NCBI GenBank assembly: GCA_964510225.1
Contig: CAZEAN010000137.1
Location: 1-14,907, forward strand
Direction of reading: 5' to 3'
Length of the DNA: 14,907 nt
Origin: CAZEAN01 sp964510225
GTDB taxonomy: Bacteria > Planctomycetota > Planctomycetia > Isosphaerales > Isosphaeraceae
A model generated the notes under the pieces. It saw only the letters and a list, made by a program, of their open reading frames with translations. It was not told the origin of the DNA and ran no database searches. Below, in pieces: positions 1 through 6,852 of this stretch (position 1 is the stretch's first letter; each line of letters begins with the position of its first letter). Made by a program: the position numbers and the translations under genes.

Positions 1-67
1 CTGGGTAGTGCTGGATCAACCACTTGGTGCTTCGATCATAAGGTTGAGTCTCGGGCTCGATGCTCAA
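1..67 (-). CDS. N-terminal fragment of a protein of unknown function, TTG start
   Basis: Only the first 22 codons are in the window; the gene leaves through the left edge. Read on the minus strand it begins with TTG (taken as Met), then S-I-E-P-E-T-Q-P-Y-D-R-S-T-K-W-L-I-Q-H-Y. The frame is open upstream only to a TGA near position 123. Between that stop and the TTG there is no ATG or GTG, and a strong Shine-Dalgarno AAAGGAGGA lies 7 bases before the TTG, so the TTG is the natural start. The Y-D-x-S-T-K-W-L-I pattern near an N-terminus recalls the opening of Rpn/YhgA-type putative nuclease-transposase proteins, but that is memory of a family pattern on a very short piece and should be treated as a hint. 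The gene is oriented away from the rest of the window. Confidence 0.5.
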   Translation of the reverse strand, partial: MSIEPETQPYDRSTKWLIQHYP

Positions 68-74
68 CGCGAAA

Positions 75-83
75 TCCTCCTTT
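75..83 (-). promoter_or_regulatory. Ribosome binding site that decides a TTG start
   Basis: On the minus strand the sequence is AAAGGAGGA, a near-perfect anti-16S match, with 7 bases between it and the TTG at 67. It is the main reason for accepting a TTG start for the gene leaving the left edge. Confidence 0.55.
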
Positions 84-478
84 GACCACCACTCAACATC
101 GCCACTCGTCCAGTCTGTCGATCATCATCGGCGTTCTTGGAGGAATGGCTCAAGTCGTCGGATGGAGAACAATAGTTCTGGGTCTCCGACGGAGCTTGAG
201 ATCGACCAATGCCGAATCGGTGGGCGTTATCCGCTCAAGTAACGTTGATGTGTCGCTTGAAGTCGATCGCCATCGCCTGCAAGGCAGTGGAGCTGATCGA
301 CACGGTCCTCAAGGCCGAGCTTGGCAGTTTCTGAGGTCTTGATCGGCCTCGCGAGTGTCATACGATGCAGAATGCGTTCCGGGAAGTCATCCAATCGCCG
401 ATCCGAAGCGAACTCTTCTGTTGACGCGATTCATCGCAATGCGGCGCCCGGCGTCCGAATCATCGAGGAATCCGACTC
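84..478. other. Gap without a convincing gene
   Basis: This region separates the left-edge minus-strand gene from the plus-strand membrane protein at 479, so it should hold divergent promoters, but I could not find a convincing -35/-10 pair for either. Several short open frames cross it. The most protein-like is a 41-codon plus-strand frame at 209-334 whose C-terminal half reads as a plausible amphipathic helix (K-A-V-E-L-I-D-T-V-L-K-A-E-L); it has no good ribosome binding site and could be a decayed gene remnant. The other overlapping frames are rich in Arg, Ser and His and look like chance. The stretch is unusually rich in GATC. Confidence 0.4.
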
Positions 479-967
479 ATGGCGCAAGAGTTTTCCCGGA
501 CCTTTGTCAGTATCGCCTTTTGCGGCGTGATTCTCTTGATCGCTGGCCTTCTCTGGTGGAAACAGCGCTGGGAGCAAAAACGACGGAGCACACCGACAAG
601 CGAGGCGGACGTCCGCTTCTTCGAACGCCAAGACCGACGGCGGAACCGAGGTGCGCTGATTCTCGGGTTGATCGGCCTCGGCGTGATGTTCGGTACGTTG
701 ATCGATCTCGATGACGGTCAAGAAACCTACCTCCTCTTCTTTCTGATTTGGGGGCTCGTTTTTCTCCTCCTCGTGCAACTTTTGCTGATGGCGTTCGTTG
801 ATCTTTGGGCGACCCGACGATTCGCGGCGCGGAAACTCCGCGACTTGCAAGCGGAACACCGACGGAACATGGAATCGGAGATCGCCCGACTCCGTTCTGA
901 ACGAAACCCTCGGGATAGCGGCGCGAACGGGCATTATCCGGGAACGTCGCCTCCCTCACTGAACTAG
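479..967 (+). CDS. Small integral membrane protein, unknown function
   Basis: A 162-residue protein I do not recognise. It has three clear hydrophobic segments: about residues 8-27 (ends L-L-W-W), 58-75 (glycine-rich, L-I-L-G-L-I-G-L-G) and 83-109 (a long Leu/Phe/Val stretch). A basic, charged loop of about 30 residues lies between the first two. The C-terminal 50 residues are polar and Arg/Glu-rich, with a likely short coiled-coil (L-R-D-L-Q-A-E-H-R-R-N-M-E-S-E-I-A-R-L), and should be cytoplasmic. The ATG at 479 is preceded by GAGGA at about 9-10 bases spacing. The hydrophobic pattern and sensible codon use support a real gene; an overlapping minus-strand frame at 431-934 is its shadow. No terminator follows, and the next gene has its own promoter. 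It may be a small accessory or scaffold membrane protein; the family is unknown to me. Confidence 0.8.
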   Translation: MAQEFSRTFVSIAFCGVILLIAGLLWWKQRWEQKRRSTPTSEADVRFFERQDRRRNRGALILGLIGLGVMFGTLIDLDDGQETYLLFFLIWGLVFLLLVQLLLMAFVDLWATRRFAARKLRDLQAEHRRNMESEIARLRSERNPRDSGANGHYPGTSPPSLN

Positions 968-1011
968 CTGCTTCGATCGGGATTTTTGATGATCGTTGCG
1001 CGTAGAATCAA

Positions 1012-1040
1012 TTGACTTAATATGAAGAACCATCTAATAT
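1012..1040 (+). promoter_or_regulatory. Sigma-70-like promoter for the S55 peptidase gene
   Basis: TTGACT at 1012-1017 and TAATAT at 1035-1040 are separated by exactly 17 bases, each box matching the housekeeping consensus at five of six positions. The predicted start of transcription is near 1046-1048, giving a leader of about 230 bases before the ATG at 1279. Planctomycete promoters are poorly characterised, so the assignment rests on the match alone. Confidence 0.55.
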
Positions 1041-1110
1041 TCAAATGGCCGATCCAGGATGGATTACGCTGGCCTTCTTTCACATTTAGCTCTGATCAGG
1101 ATGATCATTT

Positions 1111-1187
1111 GCCAGCTTTGACATCGATCGAGTGCTGCTGGCCGGTCTCTCGCTTCCAATCTCGCTCCGGCCACACTCCGCCAGCAG
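1111..1187 (+). other. Possible alternative RNA hairpins in the 5' leader
   Basis: The segment GCTGGC at 1137-1142 has several possible partners within 80 bases: GCCAGC at 1111-1116 upstream, and GCCAGC at 1180-1185 downstream (extended to an 8-bp stem CTGCTGGC 1135-1142 with GCCAGCAG 1180-1187). An overlapping 7-bp stem TGGCCGG (1139-1145) with CCGGCCA (1167-1173) competes for four of the same bases. Such mutually exclusive pairing is the layout of a switching leader, but there is no U-run and no recognised riboswitch core, and chance is possible in GC-rich DNA. Confidence 0.25.
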
Positions 1188-1263
1188 ACTTCATTCGATC
1201 GCCAAGACGGCATGATCCCGTCGGATGATCCTCCCGTCATCCTTCCTTTTAACCAATTCCAAT

Positions 1264-1270
1264 GGGGAGG
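1264..1270 (+). promoter_or_regulatory. Ribosome binding site that sets the start at 1279
   Basis: GGGGAGG lies 8 bases before the ATG at 1279. The open frame extends back to an ATG at 1225 with no comparable site, and starting there would put 18 extra residues before an otherwise textbook signal peptide. The 1279 start is therefore preferred. Confidence 0.7.
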
Positions 1271-1278
1271 TTCCGAAC

Positions 1279-3216
1279 ATGAATAGGATCAATACGCTCC
1301 GACTACGCATAGCAATTCGTTCCCTTACTTCAGTTCTTCTGATGATCGGGTTCGGTGCTGCACTCGTTTTGGGTGCTCAAGCACAAGCTTTTGGCAATGA
1401 GCCTCCACCATCATCCTACTGGGAAGTCGATCAGATCCGACCGGGGATGAAGGGTGTGGGCAAGACAGTGATGGTTGGGACCACGATCGTGGACTTTGAA
1501 GCAGAAGTCCTCGGCGTGATGCGGAACGTGTCGCCTGGCCGCGACATGATTCTCTGCCGACTCTCGGGATCCGGGCTCGAACATGCCGGGATTATCCAAG
1601 GGATGAGCGGGAGTCCGATCTACGTTGATGGGAAGCTCATGGGTGCGGTCGCCTTTGCTTGGGAATTTGCGAAGGATCCGATCGCAGGAGTAACTCCCTT
1701 TGCGCAGATGGTCCAGTACGCCCGATCGAGCGATCGAAGGCTCGCGGCCGAACTCAAAGAGCACCGCCAACGACGCTCGACCAAGCCCGGATTCGCTCCA
1801 GGTTCAGCCTCAATAGGCTCGTTCTCAATCCTCGAACCCCCGGATGCGGACGCAACGACCGCTGCTGGACTGGGCCCTCGATCGAAGAAGTCTGTTGGTG
1901 GAATGATCCCGATCGTTACCCCGATTGCTACTTCTGGGTTTGGTGCGCTTGGAATGGCGACACTCCGTTCCGAACTCAGCCCGGTGGGGATGACCCCGAT
2001 GCCTTCTGGTAGTGCCTTGGAAGAGATCATCGTGCGAGAGGGGAACAAGCCCCTCCAGCCTGGGTCCCCCTTGAGTGTTGGCTTGGTGATCGGAGACTTC
2101 GATGTTTCCGGGATCGGGACAGTGACTCATGTCGAAGGAGATCGAGTCTATGGGTTCGGACATCCGATGATGGAGCTTGGCTCTTGTGAACTCCCGATGA
2201 TGTCGGGCTACATCCACACGGTCTATCCCCGTTCCAGTGTCAGCATGAAAATGGGCTCCCCACTCAAGATGATCGGCGTGATCGATACCGATGTCAGTAC
2301 CGGAATCGCGGGCCGATTGGGTGGCTCTATTGATCTCCTCCCAATGACAGTTCGGGTGAAGGTGGGCACCTATGCCGAGCCTTCGATCTACCGAGTCCAG
2401 GTTGTCCGGGAGCCGTCACTAATCGCCGGTTTGGTCAGTTCGGTCTTGGCGAATGCGGTCGATACCGAAGGATCGCTTCCTGATGAGCTTACGGCAGAAC
2501 TTGAGGCGACGCTCGAACTCGAAGGGCGTGAGCCAATTCTAATCCGAGACCGCTTGAGTGGTCCTCGTTATGTCGGTCCGTTCGGGATCTCGTCCCTCTT
2601 CAATCCGATTACGCGGACGGTCCGGATTCTGGCGAACAATCCGCTGGAACCTGTCCGAATCGAACGGATCGATGTCGATCTTCGGATCGATCAAAGCCAT
2701 CAATTCGCCGAATTGGACTCGGTCCGTCTTCTGAAGAAGGGAGTCGCGCCGGGTAAGGCCCTGGAGCTTGTCGCACGACTCCGGCATCGCGACGGGACCT
2801 TCGGTTCCGAAACGATCAGGATGGAACTCCCGAGTGACTTTCCTGAGGGCCAGTATCAAGCGACTCTCATGGGCGGTACTGAGTCCTTGAAGCGCCGGTT
2901 TCAGAATGATCCGACCCTCGGATCTCCAGGAACAGTTGATGGGTTGCTCCGGTCGATTCGTCTCCAGACCTCGATTCGACACGATCGGCTCTACCTGCAC
3001 GTCCGGCACCCCGGCAATAGCCTCGCTGTCGCTGGCGAAGCACTCCTGGAGCTTCCCGAGAGCGCCCTGGCACTCTTTGACGATCCCAGGGTATTGCCTT
3101 CAAAACCGATGCGGTTCGATCTCCTTGCAACAACCGATACGACTGATGTGATTGAAGGATCGGTCCGAGTCGATTTTGAGATCATCGCAAAATCAGAATC
3201 ACTGAGAGGGGATTGA
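1279..3216 (+). CDS. Secreted SpoIVB-type (S55 family) peptidase domain protein
   Basis: A 645-residue protein. Residues 1-40 form an export signal: an Arg-containing N-terminus, a hydrophobic core (L-L-M-I-G-F-G-A-A-L-V-L-G) and an A-Q-A type cleavage site. The mature part opens with the S55 signature: P-G-M-K-G-V-G-K-T at about 55-63, then a glycine-rich G-M-S-G-S-P at 108-113, whose first Ser (S110) corresponds to the nucleophile of SpoIVB, followed by the Y-V-D-G-K and G-V-T-P elements. A second block (G-I-G-T-V-T-H-V-E-G-D, then G-F-G-H-P with His295) supplies the likely catalytic His. Ser thus comes before His, the reverse of Bacillus SpoIVB as I recall it. Residues 400-645 look like beta-rich domains. 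No PDZ domain is evident. In sporulating bacteria this family cleaves a signalling regulator; here the organism is not a spore former by any sign, so the substrate is unknown. It is probably periplasmic. It has its own promoter upstream and a hairpin terminator downstream, so it is likely monocistronic. Activity as a protease is inferred from motifs only. Confidence 0.88.
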   Translation: MNRINTLRLRIAIRSLTSVLLMIGFGAALVLGAQAQAFGNEPPPSSYWEVDQIRPGMKGVGKTVMVGTTIVDFEAEVLGVMRNVSPGRDMILCRLSGSGLEHAGIIQGMSGSPIYVDGKLMGAVAFAWEFAKDPIAGVTPFAQMVQYARSSDRRLAAELKEHRQRRSTKPGFAPGSASIGSFSILEPPDADATTAAGLGPRSKKSVGGMIPIVTPIATSGFGALGMATLRSELSPVGMTPMPSGSALEEIIVREGNKPLQPGSPLSVGLVIGDFDVSGIGTVTHVEGDRVYGFGHPMMELGSCELPMMSGYIHTVYPRSSVSMKMGSPLKMIGVIDTDVSTGIAGRLGGSIDLLPMTVRVKVGTYAEPSIYRVQVVREPSLIAGLVSSVLANAVDTEGSLPDELTAELEATLELEGREPILIRDRLSGPRYVGPFGISSLFNPITRTVRILANNPLEPVRIERIDVDLRIDQSHQFAELDSVRLLKKGVAPGKALELVARLRHRDGTFGSETIRMELPSDFPEGQYQATLMGGTESLKRRFQNDPTLGSPGTVDGLLRSIRLQTSIRHDRLYLHVRHPGNSLAVAGEALLELPESALALFDDPRVLPSKPMRFDLLATTDTTDVIEGSVRVDFEIIAKSESLRGD

Positions 3217-3324
3217 GCACAATCCTGACCTCAGCCCGTATGTTCTGATGGAATGACTCCAGATCGCTACTTGGCCAAGCCCTGAGTTCGCTTTCAGTAA
3301 GTAGTGACTACCGTTGCGTAAGGG

Positions 3325-3358
3325 ACCCGGAGGTTGGTTACGGACCTCCGGGTTTATT
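3325..3358 (+). terminator. Rho-independent terminator-like hairpin
   Basis: A perfect 10-bp inverted repeat, ACCCGGAGGT (3325-3334) and ACCTCCGGGT (3344-3353), with a 9-base loop, followed by TTATT. The U-run is short, but the stem is strong and sits about 110 bases after the stop of the S55 gene and well before the next start. Confidence 0.7.
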
Positions 3359-3553
3359 AGTTGAACTGAGCCTGTATTTCAGAAAATGCGATCATTCTAA
3401 ACTCCTTAATGATCTTTTCGGATCCAATGCAAGAGATTTCTCCGATCGATCGCTAGATCAACGGGATCAGCAATCACTGAGCAGTCAAGGTCAACGTCGT
3501 GACGTGCTTGGCGATCTTCGGTATGCTGATCAACAATACAAACCGCACCGATT

Positions 3554-3561
3554 GAAGAGGG
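3554..3561 (+). promoter_or_regulatory. Ribosome binding site that sets the start at 3570
   Basis: GAAGAGGG ends 8 bases before the ATG at 3570. The frame could begin at a GTG at 3504, but that adds 22 mostly charged residues before a normal signal peptide and has no comparable site. Confidence 0.55.
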
Positions 3562-3569
3562 CGGCATCA

Positions 3570-5693
3570 ATGAAATCAGAGATTTATGTCAGCAACATAA
3601 CCTCTCGTTGTGTTGGTGGGACATCAGTTACGCTTGCGCTTGTCTTGACGATCCTTGGCGTAACCCCTGCAGCCGAGGCGGGCAAGCTTCAGACCTGGGT
3701 CCAGGAGTCATCAGCAGCGTTTCGGGTGGGGCAATTAGAGCGACTCAACGTGAGCGATCGTGGAGTCGTCCGGCTCGCACGGAAATCGACTACGTTCCGA
3801 GAACTGGGAGCCTCGCGCGTATGGGACCTCCTCAGAGAATCGAATGGGACTCTCCTCGCCGCGACCGGAGACGAAGGCTTGATTCTCCGTAGGCGCGAGG
3901 GGCTCGACCGTTGGGAACCGTTCTTCAAGGTGGAGTCATCACAGGCGCTCTCCCTTGCTGAACTACCGAATGGCCAGATTGCCATCGGCACGGGTCCCAA
4001 CGGTTCTGTCGTACTCTTGAGTTCCGGAGGCGAGGAATTGCGCAACGACCGGCTGGGTCAGGCGTCCTACGTATGGGACCTCGGCGTGACTGCTGATGGC
4101 ACCCTCTATGCCGCCACCGGGCCAACCGGTGAACTCTGGAGTCGCTCACTCGGAGGATCCTGGGAGTTGGTGTTCAAGAGCCCTCATGGTCAATTGCTTG
4201 CTCTCGCTGTTAGCGCGAATGATTCCGTGATTACGGGCGGGCAAGGTGGACTCCTTTATGAAGTCAAGCCTGGGGGGTCGGCACGCGTTCTCTACGATGC
4301 ACCCGAGCCCGAGATCCGTTCGATCCTGATCGGCCCCGATGGCTCGATCTTCGGCGCAACGGCCTCAGAGCCACTCGAAGGAGGTCGGACCAGAGACTCT
4401 GCTTCAGACGATCTCGGCGCCCACGAACCTCTCGATGCGGAGTTAGCCCTAGAGTTGATGATTCCTCGAGGGACGGCGGTCGATTCTGATCCAACGACGG
4501 GGTCGAATGCGATCTATCGATACTCAACTGCAGATGGTCTGACTGAAGTATTTCGCAAAAAAGTAGTAATCTTTGATCTTGGTTGGTGGAACAACAGACT
4601 CGTTGCTGCGACCGGTCCGGAGGCGGAACTCTTCGAGATCAGTGGAACCGAGGCCTCAGTTCGGCCGACTGTCCGAGCCGGTGCCGGCCAGTTTCTGGCC
4701 ACGGCGACTGATCGGGAGGGAAGGCTAATTCTCGGGACCGGGGCTCCAGCCTCGATCGTTACCGTCGACCCCAGCTATGTTGAGTCAGGAACGTTGAGGT
4801 CCGAGGTCTTCGATACGCGGCTTCAGAGTCGATTTGGGGCGATTGAGTGGGATGCTCGACTCCCTGAGGGTACTGAGGTCAGCATTCAACTCCGGACGGG
4901 TAATGTCGGTATTCCGGACGGAACTTGGTCGGATTGGACTCCACCGAACGCCGATCCCCCAGCGATTGGGACCCTCGTCCCTCCTGGTCGTTTTGTGCAG
5001 TATCAAGCAACCCTCGCCACTCGAGATCCGTCGACCTCGCCTCGCTTGAAGGGAATCCGAGTCCACTATCAATCGGTCAACCTCGCGCCCGAGATCAAGT
5101 CCATCAAGGTACCGGCGTCGGAAGCGACAAACGATTCCGATTCCTCGGACGAGCGAGTGATTGAGTTGGAGTGGGAAGCAATTGACCCCAACGATGATGA
5201 GCTTTCGTTTACGCTGGAGATCCGCAAAGAAGGCTGGCCGAATTGGATCCGGGTCGACAACGATCCCATTCAGACCCGCTCCTTCGACTGGGATGCGTCG
5301 ACGGTCCCCGAGGGCCGCTATCGACTCCGGCTCACGGCCGATGACCGTCGTTCCAACCTGGAGGGGACCTCGTTTCAGCGTTCGTTGATCAGCGAGCCGT
5401 TTCTTGTCGATCACCAAGGGCCCGAGATTATGATTGTACGGTCGGAGTGTGGTGCAGACGTCGACGTCTCTGATCTATTCAGCCGGATTGAACGAGTTTC
5501 ATATGCAATTGATGGTGGCGAGTGGACAGCAGTCTTCCCTCAAGACGGCCTCTTTGACACCAGGAGTGAACACCTCTCCGTTTCACTCGATCACCTTGAG
5601 GCCGGAGCGCATCTGCTTGTTGTCCGCGGCACTGACGCCTTGGGAAACGTAGGTACCGGAGATCTTGTCTTTGAGATTCCGGACGCTCCTTGA
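3570..5693 (+). CDS. Secreted beta-propeller protein with C-terminal Fn3-like domains
   Basis: A 707-residue protein with an export signal (residues 1-37, hydrophobic core T-L-A-L-V-L-T-I-L-G, cleavage after A-E-A). Residues about 80-400 contain at least six degenerate repeats of one pattern, a short beta motif such as V-W-D-L followed by G-T-L-x-A-A-T-G or a variant: near 84-100, 128-141, 168-184, 209-224, 249-264, 334-349 and 375-391. This is how blades of a propeller look. A polar, acidic insertion at about 267-310 interrupts the blades. Residues 405-500 form a beta-sandwich-like module (W-S-D-W, then F-V-Q-Y-Q-A-T-L and a P-R-L-K-G-I-R-V-H-Y ending), and 528-615 a fibronectin-III-like module (E-W-E-A-I-D-P-N-D-D-E-L and P-E-G-R-Y-R-L-R-L-T-A-D-D). 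The last 90 residues resemble a further Ig-like fold (G-A-D-V-D-V...I-D-G-G-E-W). The architecture is known in secreted proteins of planctomycetes and acidobacteria, of unknown role, probably binding. It is 81 bases upstream of the pseudopilin gene and likely cotranscribed with it. Confidence 0.85.
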   Translation: MKSEIYVSNITSRCVGGTSVTLALVLTILGVTPAAEAGKLQTWVQESSAAFRVGQLERLNVSDRGVVRLARKSTTFRELGASRVWDLLRESNGTLLAATGDEGLILRRREGLDRWEPFFKVESSQALSLAELPNGQIAIGTGPNGSVVLLSSGGEELRNDRLGQASYVWDLGVTADGTLYAATGPTGELWSRSLGGSWELVFKSPHGQLLALAVSANDSVITGGQGGLLYEVKPGGSARVLYDAPEPEIRSILIGPDGSIFGATASEPLEGGRTRDSASDDLGAHEPLDAELALELMIPRGTAVDSDPTTGSNAIYRYSTADGLTEVFRKKVVIFDLGWWNNRLVAATGPEAELFEISGTEASVRPTVRAGAGQFLATATDREGRLILGTGAPASIVTVDPSYVESGTLRSEVFDTRLQSRFGAIEWDARLPEGTEVSIQLRTGNVGIPDGTWSDWTPPNADPPAIGTLVPPGRFVQYQATLATRDPSTSPRLKGIRVHYQSVNLAPEIKSIKVPASEATNDSDSSDERVIELEWEAIDPNDDELSFTLEIRKEGWPNWIRVDNDPIQTRSFDWDASTVPEGRYRLRLTADDRRSNLEGTSFQRSLISEPFLVDHQGPEIMIVRSECGADVDVSDLFSRIERVSYAIDGGEWTAVFPQDGLFDTRSEHLSVSLDHLEAGAHLLVVRGTDALGNVGTGDLVFEIPDAP

Positions 5694-5774
5694 GACGTTA
5701 ATTGCCCTACAGTTGCGGAGAACGAATACTGCGCTCACGAGTCGATCTATCTTTCAGAACAGGGATCCGAAACG

Positions 5775-6713
5775 ATGCAACTGACGGGAGTCGGTCGAAA
5801 GCGTGGCGTTGGAGTTGCGGAAGTCATCGTGGTGATCATCATTCTCTCGATCCTTCTGTTACTGGTTGTGGTGAGTCTTGCAAAGAGCCGAGAGGAGGCG
5901 AGGCTGCTGACCTGCCAGTCGAACTTGAAACGGATCGGGACCTCGATGGTCCTCTTCGACCAGATCAACGGTCGACTCCCGGCGGTCCCTACTCTCCCGC
6001 TCGATGATCCAGCGACGGCCATGAGCCCCTTGGCGGTTTTCCTCGATCGTCTCGGAGTCTCCGCACTCTCGGAAGTCGAGGATCCTTCCTACGAAGCTCC
6101 GACGGATCCCTTGTCAATCATTCCTGGGACCTTTGCAGCCGAGCGACTGATTCCAGGTTTCGTCTGCCCAGCAGATCCGCTCGCCACTGACATCGGCTTT
6201 CCGGCACCCCTCAATTATCGAGCGAACACCGGTGATCAGGTAACCGGCGAGAACGGACCATTTGCACCAGGGACTTCGACGTCGATTGCGCGAGTGGAAG
6301 CGGCCGATGGCGCCAGCTATACCTCGGCGTTTTTCGAACGCCTCGTCGGTTCGGCGGGACGGCCCGATTCGCTCGGTCGTGACTATCAGCTCATCGATGG
6401 CTCGATTCCCGACGGGGGTTGTCCTGAAGGAGGAGGCCTCCGACGGCAGGTCGATGCGGGAAGGTCCTGGCTCGAAGTATCGTGGCGTTCCACCCTTGGA
6501 ACCCACGGAGTGCTACCGATGTCTCCGACTTCTTGCATCTCGGCCGACGGTCTGCAAGGACTGATGGGCGCTTCGAGCGGTCATCTCCGCGGGGGGCAAG
6601 TACTCATGCTCGATGGACAAGTCCGTGTTGTGACTCGGACGGTTGATCCCAACATCTGGGCCTCGATGGGAAACGCTTGGAACTCGTCGAAACGTGAGAA
6701 TCCGGGGCCTTGA
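5775..6713 (+). CDS. Pseudopilin-like protein with H-X9-DG motif (DUF1559-type)
   Basis: A 312-residue protein with a type IV prepilin N-terminus: a basic leader of 11 residues ending in Gly11, then V-G-V-A-E, so the conserved Glu is at position +5 after the predicted prepilin-peptidase cut. A long hydrophobic helix (residues 17-35) and a polar segment with S-N-L-K-R-I-G follow. The usual F-T-L-I-E-L is replaced by V-G-V-A-E-V. Near the C-terminus His270 is followed by nine residues and then Asp280-Gly281, the H-X9-DG motif that marks planctomycete pseudopilin-like proteins of the DUF1559 group; it is followed by an N-I-W-A-S-M-G ending typical of that group. Members are abundant in planctomycetes and are thought to be exported surface or secretion-linked proteins; the exact role is unknown. 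The ATG is preceded by AGGGA at 9 bases. It follows the propeller gene by 81 bases with no terminator between them. Confidence 0.9.
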   Translation: MQLTGVGRKRGVGVAEVIVVIIILSILLLLVVVSLAKSREEARLLTCQSNLKRIGTSMVLFDQINGRLPAVPTLPLDDPATAMSPLAVFLDRLGVSALSEVEDPSYEAPTDPLSIIPGTFAAERLIPGFVCPADPLATDIGFPAPLNYRANTGDQVTGENGPFAPGTSTSIARVEAADGASYTSAFFERLVGSAGRPDSLGRDYQLIDGSIPDGGCPEGGGLRRQVDAGRSWLEVSWRSTLGTHGVLPMSPTSCISADGLQGLMGASSGHLRGGQVLMLDGQVRVVTRTVDPNIWASMGNAWNSSKRENPGP

Positions 6714-6852
6714 CCTTTGAGCAAACGCGTATTACGCCATGAGAATGATCGTCTCGATGCCGGACCCAATCTGTTGTTCTGTTCGGAACGCCGATCGTCT
6801 CGGACCAAGTTAATTGAGCGTCTCTTATTGCATCAACTAGGATCCATTTCAG

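Larger units (their letters stand above)
3217..3569. other. Intergenic region between S55 and propeller genes
   Basis: About 350 bases with no gene. It contains a hairpin terminator at 3325-3358 and then a lower-GC stretch (3355-3425) that should carry the promoter of the propeller gene. No pair of boxes is convincing: TTGAAC at 3361 has no -10 at the right distance, and TTGGCG at 3508 with AACAAT 18 bases on is weak. GATC occurs about ten times here. Confidence 0.5.

Noticed and set aside
209..334. 41-codon plus-strand frame with a helix-like C-terminus
   Set aside because: No good ribosome binding site and too short to judge; noted in the gap entry but not called as a gene.
82..342. Plus-strand open frame of 86 codons near the left edge
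   Set aside because: Arg/Ser/His-rich, no ribosome binding site, and it overlaps the leader of the divergent minus-strand gene.
431..934. Minus-strand open frame of 167 codons opposite the small membrane protein
   Set aside because: Composition is Arg/Pro/Glu-rich without any domain pattern, while the plus-strand frame has three clean membrane helices and a ribosome binding site.
1022..1228. 68-codon open frame before the S55 gene
   Set aside because: Its ATG lies upstream of the predicted transcription start, it has no ribosome binding site, and its composition is not protein-like.
1225..1278. Upstream ATG extension of the S55 protein
   Set aside because: It lacks a ribosome binding site and would put 18 residues before a typical signal peptide; GGGGAGG points to 1279.
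6727..6737. Short palindrome GCGTA-T-TACGC after the pseudopilin gene
   Set aside because: Only 5-bp arms with a one-base centre and no U-run; too short to support as an operator or terminator.
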